From positions 1-54,370 of the forward strand of contig DBMM01000086.1 of NCBI GenBank assembly GCA_002298925.1: 54,370 nucleotides of DNA. The letters run 5' to 3'. The position numbers and the translations under genes were made by a program. The notes beneath the pieces are model-generated. The model saw nothing but the letters and a program-made list of their open reading frames with translations. It made no database searches and had not been told where the DNA came from. Position 1 is the first letter of the stretch. Every line of letters begins with the position of its first letter. Source of the DNA: Geobacter sp. UBA698. GTDB taxonomy: Bacteria; Desulfobacterota; Desulfuromonadia; Geobacterales; Pseudopelobacteraceae. Positions 1 to 8,311 of the stretch are shown here, in pieces.

Positions 1-15
1 CCTCCTGCTGAGTTG

Positions 16-387
16 TCATGGTTCGACCAGTATCCGGATCTTCTCCAGCAGATCCTCGGCACTAAACGGTTTGGTCACGTATTCGTCCGCGCCCACCTCG
101 ATCCCTTTCTTTCTTTCAAGGGTCTGCCCTTTGGCCGTGAGCATGATCACCTTCGTCCCGGCCAGCTGTTCGCGTTCCCTGAGTATCCGGCAGACTTCGT
201 AGCCGTCCTTGCGCGGCATGCTGACGTCCAGCAGGATCAGATCCGGCCGCACGCGCCCGGCCACTTCCAGGGCTTCCTCCCCATCCCGTGCGGTGTGGAC
301 CTCGTAGCCTTCCATCTCCAGGATGAATTCGATCGACATCAGGATGTTGGGTTCGTCATCCACGGCCAGAATCTTCTTTGCTCCCAT
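16..387 (-). CDS. Single-domain response regulator (CheY-like)
   Basis: A stand-alone receiver domain of 123 residues with no output domain. It should be phosphorylated by a histidine kinase and act through protein contacts. The acidic pair D10-D11, the phospho-acceptor D54 in LLDVSMP, T84 in MLTAK and K106 in TKPF are all present, so it should be active. The ATG at 387 is preferred over the in-frame ATG at 417 because a G-rich stretch (gggggc) lies just before it and nothing Shine-Dalgarno-like precedes the other. The gene ends near the window edge, so its operon partner is not visible. The target is unknown. Confidence 0.9.
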   Translation of the reverse strand: MGAKKILAVDDEPNILMSIEFILEMEGYEVHTARDGEEALEVAGRVRPDLILLDVSMPRKDGYEVCRILREREQLAGTKVIMLTAKGQTLERKKGIEVGADEYVTKPFSAEDLLEKIRILVEP

Positions 388-499
388 GTTTGCCCCCGTG
401 CTGCAGCTATTTGTCATGAAACGCTGATAATATATATAACATCATTCTGAGGTGATTCATATAGAGCTTGTTATAGGAATCGTGCCGGCAGACGCGGTC

Positions 500-700
500 A
501 AATTGCACCGCTTGCGCTGGCATCCCGGTTGTGCTACAAGTCAGTTCCATTTTGCTTCCAGCTGTAGGGAAGCCGGTGCAAATCCGGCGCTGCCCCGCAA
601 CTGTAAAGGGGGACTTTCATCGCAGGTGGCCACTGTCCGCAGGGATGGGAAGGCGCGCTGAAGGGATGATCCCTGAGCCAGGAAACCTGGCTGGAAGCGT
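500..700 (+). promoter_or_regulatory. Cobalamin riboswitch upstream of cbiM
   Basis: The B12-box core is easy to read at 566-606: aggga-agccggtg-caaatccggc-gctgccc-cgcaactgta. The closing element gagccaggaaacctggc follows at 675-692. The 5' limit is approximate. The element sits in the leader of cbiM, so adenosylcobalamin binding is expected to reduce expression of the cobalt transporter genes. No oligo-U terminator is visible between it and the gene, which suggests control of translation or a non-standard expression platform. Confidence 0.95.
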
Positions 701-703
701 TGA

Positions 704-734
704 TTCCGATTTCATGCAAGATCCGAAATCGGAA
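704..734 (+). repeat. Perfect 10-bp inverted repeat between riboswitch and cbiM
   Basis: TTCCGATTTC at 704-713 is exactly complementary to GAAATCGGAA at 725-734, with an 11-base loop. It lies directly after the riboswitch aptamer and 35 bases before the cbiM start. No U tract follows, so it is not a classical terminator. It could be part of the expression platform. Confidence 0.7.
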
Positions 735-769
735 GACATCACTCCAACCGTGGGGACGGGAGCGTATTC

Positions 770-1519
770 ATGAAACACCGCAATCTGTTGTTGTCAATTG
801 TCCTGCCAGCAGTTCTCCTGCCGTCTCGTTCCTTTGCCATGCATATCTCCGAAGGTATTTTGCCCTTTTCCTGGTCGCTGGTCTGGTTTGCCGCCTCTGC
901 CCCCTTTCTGGCACTGGGGCTGCGCACCCTGTCCCGCCGTTCGGCCCTTGATCTGTCCAGCAAGCCGCTGGTGGGCATGCTGGCGGCGGTAGTGTTCATC
1001 ATCTCCTGCATGCCGGTACCGGTACCGACCGCCGGGACCTGCTCCCACCCCTGCGGCACCGGTCTGGCGGCGGTGGTGCTCGGCCCGACCCTGGGGGTTG
1101 TGGTGGCGGCCGTGGCGCTGCTGATCCAGGCGCTGTTTCTGTCCCACGGTGGACTTTCCACCTGGGGCGCCAACCTGTTTGCCATGGGAGTAGTCGGCTC
1201 GTTCGCCGGCTATTTCAGCTTTCGGCTGATGCGCGCCTGCGGCGCCGGACCGGTGCTGGCCGCCTTTACCGCCGGGTTGATGGCCGACTGGGCCACCTAT
1301 GCCACCACCGCCCTGATCCTGGCCGCCGGCATCAAGGGAACCACTCCCTTCTGGCCGCTGGCCGCCAAGATCGGTCTGGCCTTCATACCCACCCAGCTAC
1401 CCCTTGGAATCATCGAAGGGGCGATTACGGCCGGCATGGTTTCGCTGCTGAGCAAAAAACGGCCCGATCTGCTGGCCCGTACCGCCCTGGCCGACATTCG
1501 GGGGGAGGAAAAGCGATGA
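770..1519 (+). CDS. cbiM: Cobalt ECF transporter substrate-binding subunit CbiM
   Basis: An integral membrane protein of 249 residues that captures Co2+ for the energy-coupling-factor cobalt transporter. It has an N-terminal signal peptide ending SFA-MHISEG. Processing before M24 would expose the Met-His N-terminus that coordinates the metal in the CbiM/NikM family. The motif MPVPVPTAGTCSHPCGTG and several hydrophobic helices follow, as expected for the family. The cobalamin riboswitch upstream points to cobalt rather than nickel. The 3' end overlaps the next gene by four bases. No cbiQ or cbiO lies in the window. Confidence 0.95.
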   Translation: MKHRNLLLSIVLPAVLLPSRSFAMHISEGILPFSWSLVWFAASAPFLALGLRTLSRRSALDLSSKPLVGMLAAVVFIISCMPVPVPTAGTCSHPCGTGLAAVVLGPTLGVVVAAVALLIQALFLSHGGLSTWGANLFAMGVVGSFAGYFSFRLMRACGAGPVLAAFTAGLMADWATYATTALILAAGIKGTTPFWPLAAKIGLAFIPTQLPLGIIEGAITAGMVSLLSKKRPDLLARTALADIRGEEKR

Positions 1520-1788
1520 AGCGGTCGATGTGGTTGTTGCTGGCACTGCTGATGGTCGGCTGGTCAGGCGGGGGAGTGCGGGCCGAGGAAAAGTGGCCGG
1601 GGGTCGACGAGGCCGTGGTCAAGAAGATTGCCCGGGAACAGGGGCGTGAGGCCCGTGCGCCGCTGATCAACACCGGCGAGGGGGATCTGCAGCTGTTTGT
1701 CTTTCTGCTGGCCGGTGTGGTGGGCGGGTTTGCGGCCGGCTACTACTGGCGCATGCTGCTGGAAGGGAAAAAGCGGGATTTGAAATAA
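1516..1788 (+). CDS. cbiN: CbiN-like small membrane subunit of the cobalt transporter
   Basis: A 90-residue protein with an N-terminal hydrophobic segment (about 5-24), an extracytoplasmic loop with WPGVDEAVV and NTGEGDLQ, and a second membrane helix (about 60-80) ending in a basic tail. This two-helix plan with an acidic loop matches CbiN, the partner of CbiM, although sequence similarity is weak to the eye. It starts inside the end of cbiM (ATGA overlap), so the two are translationally coupled. Its stop codon lies inside the following terminator hairpin. It could be a functional analogue rather than a true CbiN. Confidence 0.65.
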   Translation: MKRSMWLLLALLMVGWSGGGVRAEEKWPGVDEAVVKKIAREQGREARAPLINTGEGDLQLFVFLLAGVVGGFAAGYYWRMLLEGKKRDLK

Positions 1789-1815
1789 CACGGAGGCTGT
1801 TTTCTCCGTGTTATT
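1784..1815. terminator. Bidirectional terminator-like hairpin after cbiMN
   Basis: AATAACACGGAG (1784-1795) pairs perfectly with CTCCGTGTTATT (1804-1815) around an 8-base loop. It lies between convergent genes. T-rich tails are short on both sides, so strength is uncertain. The left arm contains the stop codon of the cbiN-like gene. Confidence 0.7.
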
Positions 1816-1837
1816 CAACCGTCTTCTTGGGGTTTAA

Positions 1838-2173
1838 TTATTTCTTGCCTTTGGGTGGACGCGCCCCCGCCGACGGTTTGCGGCGCTCCCCGCCAAAGGG
1901 GCGTTGCTTGATCTGCTGCGTCTGCGGCCGGGCTTCGCTGACGGTGATCACCTTGTCGATCAGCAGTGCGCCGTCCAGATCCACAATGGCCGCTTTGGTC
2001 TGTTCCGCCGTCGCCATCCTGACATAGCCGCACCCCTTGAATTCCCCGGTTTGAGCGTCTGTGATCAGATGAACCGACGTGACCGTTCCCACGATTGAAA
2101 AGAGCTTGCGGATATCTTCCTCTCCCGCGTTTTGCGATATTTTCCCAACGTAAAGTTCCTTGTTCTTGCTCAT
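1838..2173 (-). CDS. RRM-domain RNA-binding protein
   Basis: A 111-residue single RNA-recognition-motif protein. RNP2 is LYVGKI near residues 7-12 and RNP1 is KGCGYVRM near 46-53, followed by a Lys/Arg/Gly/Pro-rich tail. Such small bacterial RRM proteins are RNA chaperone-like and often cold-responsive; no specific target can be read from the sequence. A clear ribosome site (aaggag) precedes the start. It is monocistronic and convergent with cbiMN. Confidence 0.88.
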   Translation of the reverse strand: MSKNKELYVGKISQNAGEEDIRKLFSIVGTVTSVHLITDAQTGEFKGCGYVRMATAEQTKAAIVDLDGALLIDKVITVSEARPQTQQIKQRPFGGERRKPSAGARPPKGKK

Positions 2174-2225
2174 CTGCTGCTCCTTATCGTAATTGTAATT
2201 TTCCGGATTTTTCAGTTTTTCAGTA

Positions 2226-2954
2226 TCAGCTGTTGACCTGCCGCAGGAATTCCAGGCTCTTCAGGCGTCGACCGGCATGGGCTGCCACGGCCTCGTCCAG
2301 CAGGGTGCCGGCCTGCTCCAGGGCCTGCTGCGGAAAGGCGATCAGGCCGAAGGTGCCGGTTGCCAGGCAGGAGCGCATGATCTTCAGGGTGAGTTCCTCC
2401 AGGTGTCGCCCGCTGGCGGCACAGAACCGGCAGGCCAGTTCTCCCCCCTCCAGCAGCAGCGCTCCGGATTCTCCGAAAAGATTGCCGCAGCGGCTGCACC
2501 CCTCCAGTGAGGGGCGATAGCCGAGGATGTTGAGCAGGTTGAGCTCGAAGAAGCGCCGGTCATCTTCACCGGCAGTTGCCGCTTCCAGGTGTTCGAAGTA
2601 GGCCGCCAGCAGGCGGAAAAGCCGCGGCAGGGGCTGCCCCTCCGGGGTGAGGGCGTCCGCCAGTTCGCAGGCGTAGAGGGCCTGGGCGATGCGGTTCAGG
2701 TCAAGGCGTATGCCGGGATAGATGTTGCGGATGTCGGCCTGCTGCAGACCCGAGAGCCCCGCTTTGAGCCTGAGCTGGGCATCGATTCTGGCAATTGGTT
2801 CCAGGGCCGCCCCGAAGCGCTTGCGGCTCTTGCGGGCTCCCCGGGCAAAAGCCTTGAGCCGGCCATGTTCCAGGCTGAACAGCGACACGATCCGGTCGCT
2901 GTCGCCGTAATCCCGGGCAGAGAGGACAAAGGCCTGCAGTTTCTCGGCCTGCAT
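2226..2954 (-). CDS. recO: DNA repair protein RecO
   Basis: A 242-residue recombination mediator that helps RecR load RecA on SSB-coated DNA. It has the N-terminal OB-fold pattern (VLSARDYGDSDRIV) and a C-terminal zinc site with C153, C156, C175 and C178. The start chosen is the ATG at 2954, four bases after the polA stop and preceded by gaggcg; a longer frame to 2999 would overlap polA and adds only non-family residues. It is the last gene of the DUF4177-like / polA / recO unit. Confidence 0.93.
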   Translation of the reverse strand: MQAEKLQAFVLSARDYGDSDRIVSLFSLEHGRLKAFARGARKSRKRFGAALEPIARIDAQLRLKAGLSGLQQADIRNIYPGIRLDLNRIAQALYACELADALTPEGQPLPRLFRLLAAYFEHLEAATAGEDDRRFFELNLLNILGYRPSLEGCSRCGNLFGESGALLLEGGELACRFCAASGRHLEELTLKIMRSCLATGTFGLIAFPQQALEQAGTLLDEAVAAHAGRRLKSLEFLRQVNS

Positions 2955-2958
2955 CGCC

Positions 2959-5679
2959 TCAGTGCGCCTCGCTCCAGTTGGCGCCATGGCTGATGTCAAC
3001 CTTGAGCGGCACCTTTAGGGGCACCGCCCGGGACATCTCCTGCTCCACCAGCAGCTCCATCCGCAGCAGTTCTTCCTGCGGCACCTCGAACACCAGTTCG
3101 TCATGGACCTGCATGATCAGGCGGCTTTTAAGCTGTTCCGCACGGATGCGCCGGTCGACCCGGATCATGGCCGCCTTGATGATGTCGGCCGCCGAGCCCT
3201 GGATCGGGTAGTTGATGGCGTTGCGCTGGGCAAAGGCGCGCACGTTGCCGTTGCTGCTGGTGATATCCGCAATCGGCAGCCTGCGCCCCAGCAGGGTGGT
3301 GACAAAGCCGTTTTCCTCGGCCTGGCGGATGCAGGCATCCAGGAATGCGATCGCGCCGCTATGGCGCTGTTTATAGGCATCGATGAACTCTTCGGCTGTC
3401 TTGCGGGCAATGCCCAGCTGTTTGGCCAGACTGAAGGCGCCCTGTCCGTAGATGATGCCGAAGTTGATCGTCTTGGCTTGGCGGCGCATTTCCGGGGTGA
3501 CCATTTCGGGAAACAGGCCGAAAACCTCGGCGGCGGTGCGGGTGTGGATGTCTTCGTCATTGGCAAAGGCGTGGCAGAAGACCTGGTCGCCGGAAAGATG
3601 GGCCAGCACCCGCAGCTCGATCTGGGAGTAGTCCGCGGCCAGGATGACATGGTCGGGGGGCGCGATGAAGGCGTGGCGGATCAGACGTCCCTCGTCGCTG
3701 CGGATGGGGATGTTCTGCAGGTTGGGGTCCGATGACGACAGGCGGCCGGTGCTGGTGACGGTCTGGTTGTAGGAGGTGTGCACCCGTCCGGTGCGGGGAT
3801 TGACCAGGCGGGGCAGGGCATCACTGTAGGTGGATTTGAGCTTGGCCAGTCCGCGGTAGTCCAGGATCAGCCGGGCAATTTCATGCTCTTCGGCCAGGGT
3901 AGTCAAGACCTCGTTGTCGGTGGACCAGCCGGTCTTGCCCTTGTTTTTCTTGCCGGACTGCAGCCCCATCCGTTCGAACAGCACCTCTCCCATCTGTTTG
4001 GGGGAGTTGAGGTTGAAGGGGCCGCCGGCCAGTTGGGAGATGCGCCCTTCCAGCTCCTTCAGCCGGACGGAGAAATCCGCCGACATGGCGGACAGTATCT
4101 GTACATCCAGCAGAACGCCATGGTTTTCCATCTCGCCCAGGATCGGTACCAGCGGCATCTCCAGGTCGTGGAACAGCGTGTCCAGGCTTTTCTCCGTCAG
4201 AAGCGGTTCGAACTTGCGCCGCAACAGCCAGGTGGCGTCGGCATCTTCGCAGGCGTAGCGGCTGGCCTCCGCGATTGCCACCTGGGAGAAGTTTTTCTGA
4301 TCCTTGCCGCTGCCGGTCACCTCGCTGTAGCTGATCATCTTGTGGCCGAGGTGCTCCAGGGAGAGGGCATCCAGGCCATGTCCCTGGCGGGCCGGGTTGA
4401 GGACGTAGGAGGCCAGCATGGTGTCGAACCAGACCCCGGCCAGGTGGATGCCGTTGGTGGCCAGTACCTGCAGGTCGAACTTGATGTTCTGGCCGACCTT
4501 GCGCAGGGCGGGGGTCTCCAGCAGCGGGCGCAGTCGCTCAAGGACTGCGGTGCCGGGAAGCTGGTCCGGGGCAAGAGCGGTGACCGCCATGCTGTCGAAT
4601 AAGGTTCCGTTTGATGGCGCGCTGCCGAGGACATGCCCCACCGGCAGATAGTAGGCCTCATGGTCCCTGAACGAGAAGGAGAGCCCGACTATTTCGGCCT
4701 GACGCGGGTCAAGGCTGGTGGTTTCCAGGTCCAGGGCGAATTCTCCCGCCTGTTCCAGGTCGCCGGCCAGTGACTCCAGTTCCTCCCGGGTCGTCACCGT
4801 ACGGTAATTTTCAGCGGATAGGGTTGATCGTCCGGTCAGTTCCTTGATCAGCGTAGTAAAGCCGTACTGCTTGAAAAAAGCGTTCAGGGCTTCGCGGTCC
4901 GGTTCCCTGGCGGTCAGCTCTTCCAGGCCGATTTCGAGCGGCACGTTGCGCTCGACGGTGGCCAGGCGGCGGGAGAGCAGCGCCTGCTCCCTGAATTCGC
5001 GCAGTTTTTCCCCGTTTTTCCCCTTGACCTCGCTGGCCCGTTCCAGCAGCTGGTCCAGCGAGCCGAACTCCTGGATCAGTTTGGTGGCGGTCTTCTCGCC
5101 GATGCCCGGCACGCCCGGGATGTTGTCGGAGGAATCCCCGGCCAGGCCAAGGATATCCGCAACCAGCTCCGGTCCCACCCCGAAGCGTTCGATCACTTCG
5201 GCGATTCCGGACTCCTTGGCCTTCATGGTGTCCAGCAGCGTGACCCTGTCGGTCACGATCTGCATCAGGTCCTTGTCGCCGGTGACCACCACCACCCGGC
5301 CGCCGTTGCCGGCAAAACGTTCGGCCAGGGCAGCGATGATGTCGTCGGCCTCGAACCCCTCCAGTTCCAGGGAGGGGATGTTGAAGGCCCGCACCACCTC
5401 GCGGATCGGTCCCATCTGGACACGCAGGTCGTCGGGCATGGCGGCGCGATTGGCCTTGTATTCCGGGTACAGCTCCGTGCGGAAGGTGATCCGGCCGGCA
5501 TCGAAGACCACGGCCACATGCCGGGGATTGCAATCCTTGAGCAGCTTGAGCAGCATCTGGATGAAGCCGTATATGGCGTTGGTGGGGAATCCGCAGGGTG
5601 ACGAGAGGTGGCGGATGGCGTAGTAGGCCCGGTAGATGTAGGAGGAGCCGTCAACCAGGTAGAGGGTTTCATTGTTCAT
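2959..5679 (-). CDS. polA: DNA polymerase I
   Basis: A 906-residue repair and replication polymerase with three domains. The 5'-3' nuclease comes first (VDGSSYIYRA, EGFEADDI, GDKDLMQ). The 3'-5' proofreading domain keeps its acidic motifs (LDLETTS, NIKFDLQ, YACEDAD), so it should be active, unlike that of Taq or Bacillus enzymes. The polymerase domain has DYSQIELRVLAHLSGD, RRQAKTINFGIIYG and MQVHDELVFE. The ATG at 5679 is chosen because it overlaps the upstream stop as ATGA and begins the conserved MNNETLYLVDGS; the 40 extra upstream residues read as another gene in a different frame. Confidence 0.97.
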   Translation of the reverse strand: MNNETLYLVDGSSYIYRAYYAIRHLSSPCGFPTNAIYGFIQMLLKLLKDCNPRHVAVVFDAGRITFRTELYPEYKANRAAMPDDLRVQMGPIREVVRAFNIPSLELEGFEADDIIAALAERFAGNGGRVVVVTGDKDLMQIVTDRVTLLDTMKAKESGIAEVIERFGVGPELVADILGLAGDSSDNIPGVPGIGEKTATKLIQEFGSLDQLLERASEVKGKNGEKLREFREQALLSRRLATVERNVPLEIGLEELTAREPDREALNAFFKQYGFTTLIKELTGRSTLSAENYRTVTTREELESLAGDLEQAGEFALDLETTSLDPRQAEIVGLSFSFRDHEAYYLPVGHVLGSAPSNGTLFDSMAVTALAPDQLPGTAVLERLRPLLETPALRKVGQNIKFDLQVLATNGIHLAGVWFDTMLASYVLNPARQGHGLDALSLEHLGHKMISYSEVTGSGKDQKNFSQVAIAEASRYACEDADATWLLRRKFEPLLTEKSLDTLFHDLEMPLVPILGEMENHGVLLDVQILSAMSADFSVRLKELEGRISQLAGGPFNLNSPKQMGEVLFERMGLQSGKKNKGKTGWSTDNEVLTTLAEEHEIARLILDYRGLAKLKSTYSDALPRLVNPRTGRVHTSYNQTVTSTGRLSSSDPNLQNIPIRSDEGRLIRHAFIAPPDHVILAADYSQIELRVLAHLSGDQVFCHAFANDEDIHTRTAAEVFGLFPEMVTPEMRRQAKTINFGIIYGQGAFSLAKQLGIARKTAEEFIDAYKQRHSGAIAFLDACIRQAEENGFVTTLLGRRLPIADITSSNGNVRAFAQRNAINYPIQGSAADIIKAAMIRVDRRIRAEQLKSRLIMQVHDELVFEVPQEELLRMELLVEQEMSRAVPLKVPLKVDISHGANWSEAH

Positions 5680-5867
5680 GATGGTATGTCCGTCCGGGTC
5701 TCTTCGCGGGTGAACAGGACAAAGGCCATGGAAGGTCTTCGGCTGGACTCGCGCATGGCAAACTGCAGGCTGTCGAAACGCCACCCCTTGGAGTTCCATT
5801 CGTTGAGAGTATCTTGGATGGCCTCTTCGGTGACGGTACCCAGTTCGATTACTTTATAGGTCAGCAT
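5676..5867 (-). CDS. Small DUF4177-like protein coupled to polA
   Basis: A 63-residue protein with the pattern MLTYKVIEL near the N-terminus, LNEWNSKGWRFD in the middle and a conserved-looking MRESSRRPSMAFVLFTRE end, which resembles DUF4177-type small proteins. The ATG at 5867 has gaggt seven bases upstream; a GTG three codons earlier is less well placed. Its TGA overlaps the polA ATG. Function unknown; the coupling hints at a house-keeping role or a translational set-up for polA. Confidence 0.75.
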   Translation of the reverse strand: MLTYKVIELGTVTEEAIQDTLNEWNSKGWRFDSLQFAMRESSRRPSMAFVLFTREETRTDIPS

Positions 5868-5929
5868 GAATCGCACCTCGTTTTATTTCTGTCATAGTAG
5901 CCAAGTGCCAGATTGTCCACAAGCAGAAA

Positions 5930-5956
5930 TAAAAAAGGCGGCTCCAGGGCCGCCTT
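5930..5956 (-). terminator. Rho-independent terminator of the iclR-type gene
   Basis: Read on the minus strand, AAGGCGGC and GCCGCCTT form an 8-bp stem with a 6-base loop followed by TTTTTTATTT. It starts 28 bases after the regulator's stop codon. Confidence 0.9.
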
Positions 5957-5983
5957 GGTTTCATTCGTGATGGTGAATCGGAA

Positions 5984-6766
5984 TTATTTCTGGAAGCCGA
6001 GTTTGGCTGAAATCTCTTCCGAAGCCTTGATCGCCATGGGGATAAGTTCCGTATCCATGCGCTCGTCGCTGAAACGCATGGATGGGCCGGATATACTGAC
6101 CGCTCCGATGATGCGGCGGGTATAGTCGCGGATTGGTGCGCTGACGCACCTGACTCCGATATCCAGCTCTTCGTTGTCAATGGCGAAACCCTGTTCGGCA
6201 ATCACCTTGAGCTGACGCTTGAGTTCGTCACGGTCGGTGATGGTGTTGCTGGTGTAACGCTTGAGTTCCTTGGTCGGCAGGTAGTTTTCCAGTTCCTCGT
6301 CACTCATGAAGGCGATCTGGATCTTGCCGGCGGCGGTGCAATACGCCGGCAGGCGTGAGCCGACCCGCGTTACGACCCGGACGGTCATGTCGGTTTCAAC
6401 GGCATCCAGATAGATGATGTTGAAGTCCTTGAGGATGGCGACATAGGTGGTTTCGTTGCATTCCTTGACAAGCGCTTCCAGTACCGGTTTGGATTGGCGC
6501 AGCAGCCCCATCTGGCGGATGAAGGTCTGGCCGAGTTCCAATGTTTTCAGTCCAAGACGGTAGTTTTCCGTAACCCGGTTCTGTTCTATGTAGCCGCGGG
6601 ATTCCAGTGTGGCCAGCAACCTGAAGACGTTGTTTTTATGCAGCTTGAGTCGTTTGCTGAGTTCGGTGACTCCCAGTTCGTCCACTTCTCCGTGAAACTG
6701 TTCGAGAAGATCCAGGGCATGAGAAACGGCCTGGATGAGATAATCTGATTTTTCTTTTTTTGCCAT
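5984..6766 (-). CDS. IclR-family transcriptional regulator
   Basis: A 260-residue regulator. Residues about 15-80 form the winged helix-turn-helix (GVTELSKRLKLHKNNVFRLLATLESRGYIEQ). The rest is the IclR ligand-binding domain with PAYCTAAGKIQIAF and the late RCVSAPIRDYTRRIIGAVSISGPS segment. The effector is not predictable by eye. It is transcribed away from the universal stress gene across a 240-base AT-rich region containing a promoter for each direction. It may regulate itself or the stress gene, but no operator is obvious. Confidence 0.92.
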   Translation of the reverse strand: MAKKEKSDYLIQAVSHALDLLEQFHGEVDELGVTELSKRLKLHKNNVFRLLATLESRGYIEQNRVTENYRLGLKTLELGQTFIRQMGLLRQSKPVLEALVKECNETTYVAILKDFNIIYLDAVETDMTVRVVTRVGSRLPAYCTAAGKIQIAFMSDEELENYLPTKELKRYTSNTITDRDELKRQLKVIAEQGFAIDNEELDIGVRCVSAPIRDYTRRIIGAVSISGPSMRFSDERMDTELIPMAIKASEEISAKLGFQK

Positions 6767-6837
6767 GATGGTGTCCTGTGAATTCTGATGTATTTGTGAT
6801 GTTTACAGTTTTTTCAACGTACCGAAACAATTGGCTA

Positions 6838-6867
6838 AAAATAGCACAAGATTAAAAAGCCAGTCAA
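6838..6867 (-). promoter_or_regulatory. Sigma-70-type promoter for the iclR-type gene
   Basis: On the minus strand, TTGACT (6867-6862) is followed after 18 bases by TATTTT (6843-6838), about 70 bases before the start codon. It lies in an AT-rich divergent intergenic region. Confidence 0.6.
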
Positions 6868-6907
6868 GATGCTTATGTTTGGAAAATCATAGAATAATGT
6901 TTTATAG

Positions 6908-6936
6908 TTGTCAAGCGGGAATAAAGCTTTTATATT
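6908..6936 (+). promoter_or_regulatory. Sigma-70-type promoter for the universal stress gene
   Basis: TTGTCA (6908-6913), a 17-base spacer, then TATATT (6931-6936). The predicted transcript start is near 6943, about 64 bases before the ATG at 7007. Confidence 0.65.
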
Positions 6937-7006
6937 TCATTGTGATAAGCTATCGTTATAGTTATTGTTATCCGCACTTAAATTAAAAAAATACAAGAGA
7001 GTGGGC

Positions 7007-7459
7007 ATGCTGAACCTCAGTAAGAAAATTCTGGTCGCTATCGATGGCTCGCCCCAATCCGATAAAGCCGCGGAAGAAGCGGTCAGGATTGCAGCCGGCA
7101 ACCGGAGTCAGTTTCCAAGTCGCATTTATGCCATGCTGATATTGCCCAACGCCCCCACCGCCACCTATTCCGATTTCGTGCCGACGGCTCCGCCCACTGA
7201 AACGGAGAAATGGAATGATCTGCGGCGGCAGATTTTTTATGTGATCGAAAAGTGCGCCCTTGAGCATGCCGTCCCGCTCGAAATGGTAGTGGAATATGGA
7301 GAACCGTCCGAGAAACTGCTGGATTTTGCCAGGAAAGAGCAGGTGGACCTGATTGTTATCGGCAGCTCCGGCAAAGGGTTTCTGCAGCGGCGCATCAAGG
7401 GCAGCGTTTCACATAAGGTTGCCAGTAGTGCCAATTGTTCGGTATATATAGTCAGGTAG
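7007..7459 (+). CDS. Universal stress protein, UspA family
   Basis: A 150-residue single-domain Usp. It begins ILVAIDGS and ends with the ATP-binding signature G-2x-G-9x-G-S (G119, G122, G132, S133), so it belongs to the nucleotide-binding class. The ATG at 7007 is preferred because gagagtggg precedes it and the homologous fold begins there; an in-frame ATG at 6965 would add an unrelated Lys-rich leader. It appears monocistronic with its own promoter. Role: growth-arrest or stress adaptation, details unknown. Confidence 0.9.
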   Translation: MLNLSKKILVAIDGSPQSDKAAEEAVRIAAGNRSQFPSRIYAMLILPNAPTATYSDFVPTAPPTETEKWNDLRRQIFYVIEKCALEHAVPLEMVVEYGEPSEKLLDFARKEQVDLIVIGSSGKGFLQRRIKGSVSHKVASSANCSVYIVR

Positions 7460-7516
7460 CCATCGTTAATCAGTAAGAATCTGCAAAAAAAATCCCGTAT
7501 AGGAAGGTTCAGTTTA

Positions 7517-8311
7517 ATGGATGTTCGTAAAGTTGTCGGTCTGACCCTGCTGGTTGTTCTTTTTCTCTTGCCGTTGTCCGCTTTCGCCGGCAATGATTTC
7601 CGCGTACCGATTCTTCTCTATCACCGCTTTGGACCAACCGTGGCCGATGGCATGACCATCACCACGCCGGTGTTCGAGACACACATGAAATATCTCCATG
7701 ACAACGGTTACAGCGTGATTCCGCTCCGTCAGCTGATCGACCATTACCGTGGCAAGGGGCCGGCGCCCAGGCCGAAGTCGGTGGTGATTGTCGAGGATGA
7801 TGCCCATAAATCCGTTTACAGCGACATGCTGCCCGTTATCCGCAGGTATCGCTATCCGGTGACGGTTTTTACCTATCCCTCTGCCATTTCAAACGCCAAG
7901 TACGCCATGACCTGGGATCAGCTGCGGGAGCTTAAGAAGACCGGCCTGTTCGATGTTCAGTCCCACACCTACTGGCACCCCAATTTCAAGCGCGACCGAA
8001 AGAAACTGAAACCGGATGCCTTCGAGAAGCTGGTGGTGACCCAACTGCAGAAATCAAAAACAAAAATTGAAAAAGAGCTGGGAGGGCCGGTCGACATGCT
8101 GGCCTGGCCGTTCGGCATCTACGACGATTATCTGCTGAAGAAGGCCGCCGAGGCCGGGTACATCGCCACATTTACCATCGAGCGGCACCATGCCTCGGCT
8201 GGTGACAGCATCACCAGGTTGCCCCGCTATCTGCTGGTCAATGCCGACAGCGGCAAGGCCTTTGCGCAGCTGTTGGAAGGCAATGCCGTCAAGCGCAATG
8301 TGGTCTACTGA
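7517..8311 (+). CDS. Secreted polysaccharide deacetylase (NodB-like) with altered motif 1
   Basis: A 264-residue exported protein with a signal peptide (about 1-24, ending AFA). The NodB fold is recognised from LLYHRF near the N-terminus, the zinc-site motif SHTYWHP (H150, H154) and WPFGIYDD. The usual first motif TFDDG is VEDDA (E93, D94, D95, A96): the aspartates remain but the flanking residues differ, so activity is plausible rather than certain. It would act on cell-envelope or exopolysaccharide N-acetyl groups. Its stop codon overlaps the start of the next small gene. Confidence 0.85.
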   Translation: MDVRKVVGLTLLVVLFLLPLSAFAGNDFRVPILLYHRFGPTVADGMTITTPVFETHMKYLHDNGYSVIPLRQLIDHYRGKGPAPRPKSVVIVEDDAHKSVYSDMLPVIRRYRYPVTVFTYPSAISNAKYAMTWDQLRELKKTGLFDVQSHTYWHPNFKRDRKKLKPDAFEKLVVTQLQKSKTKIEKELGGPVDMLAWPFGIYDDYLLKKAAEAGYIATFTIERHHASAGDSITRLPRYLLVNADSGKAFAQLLEGNAVKRNVVY

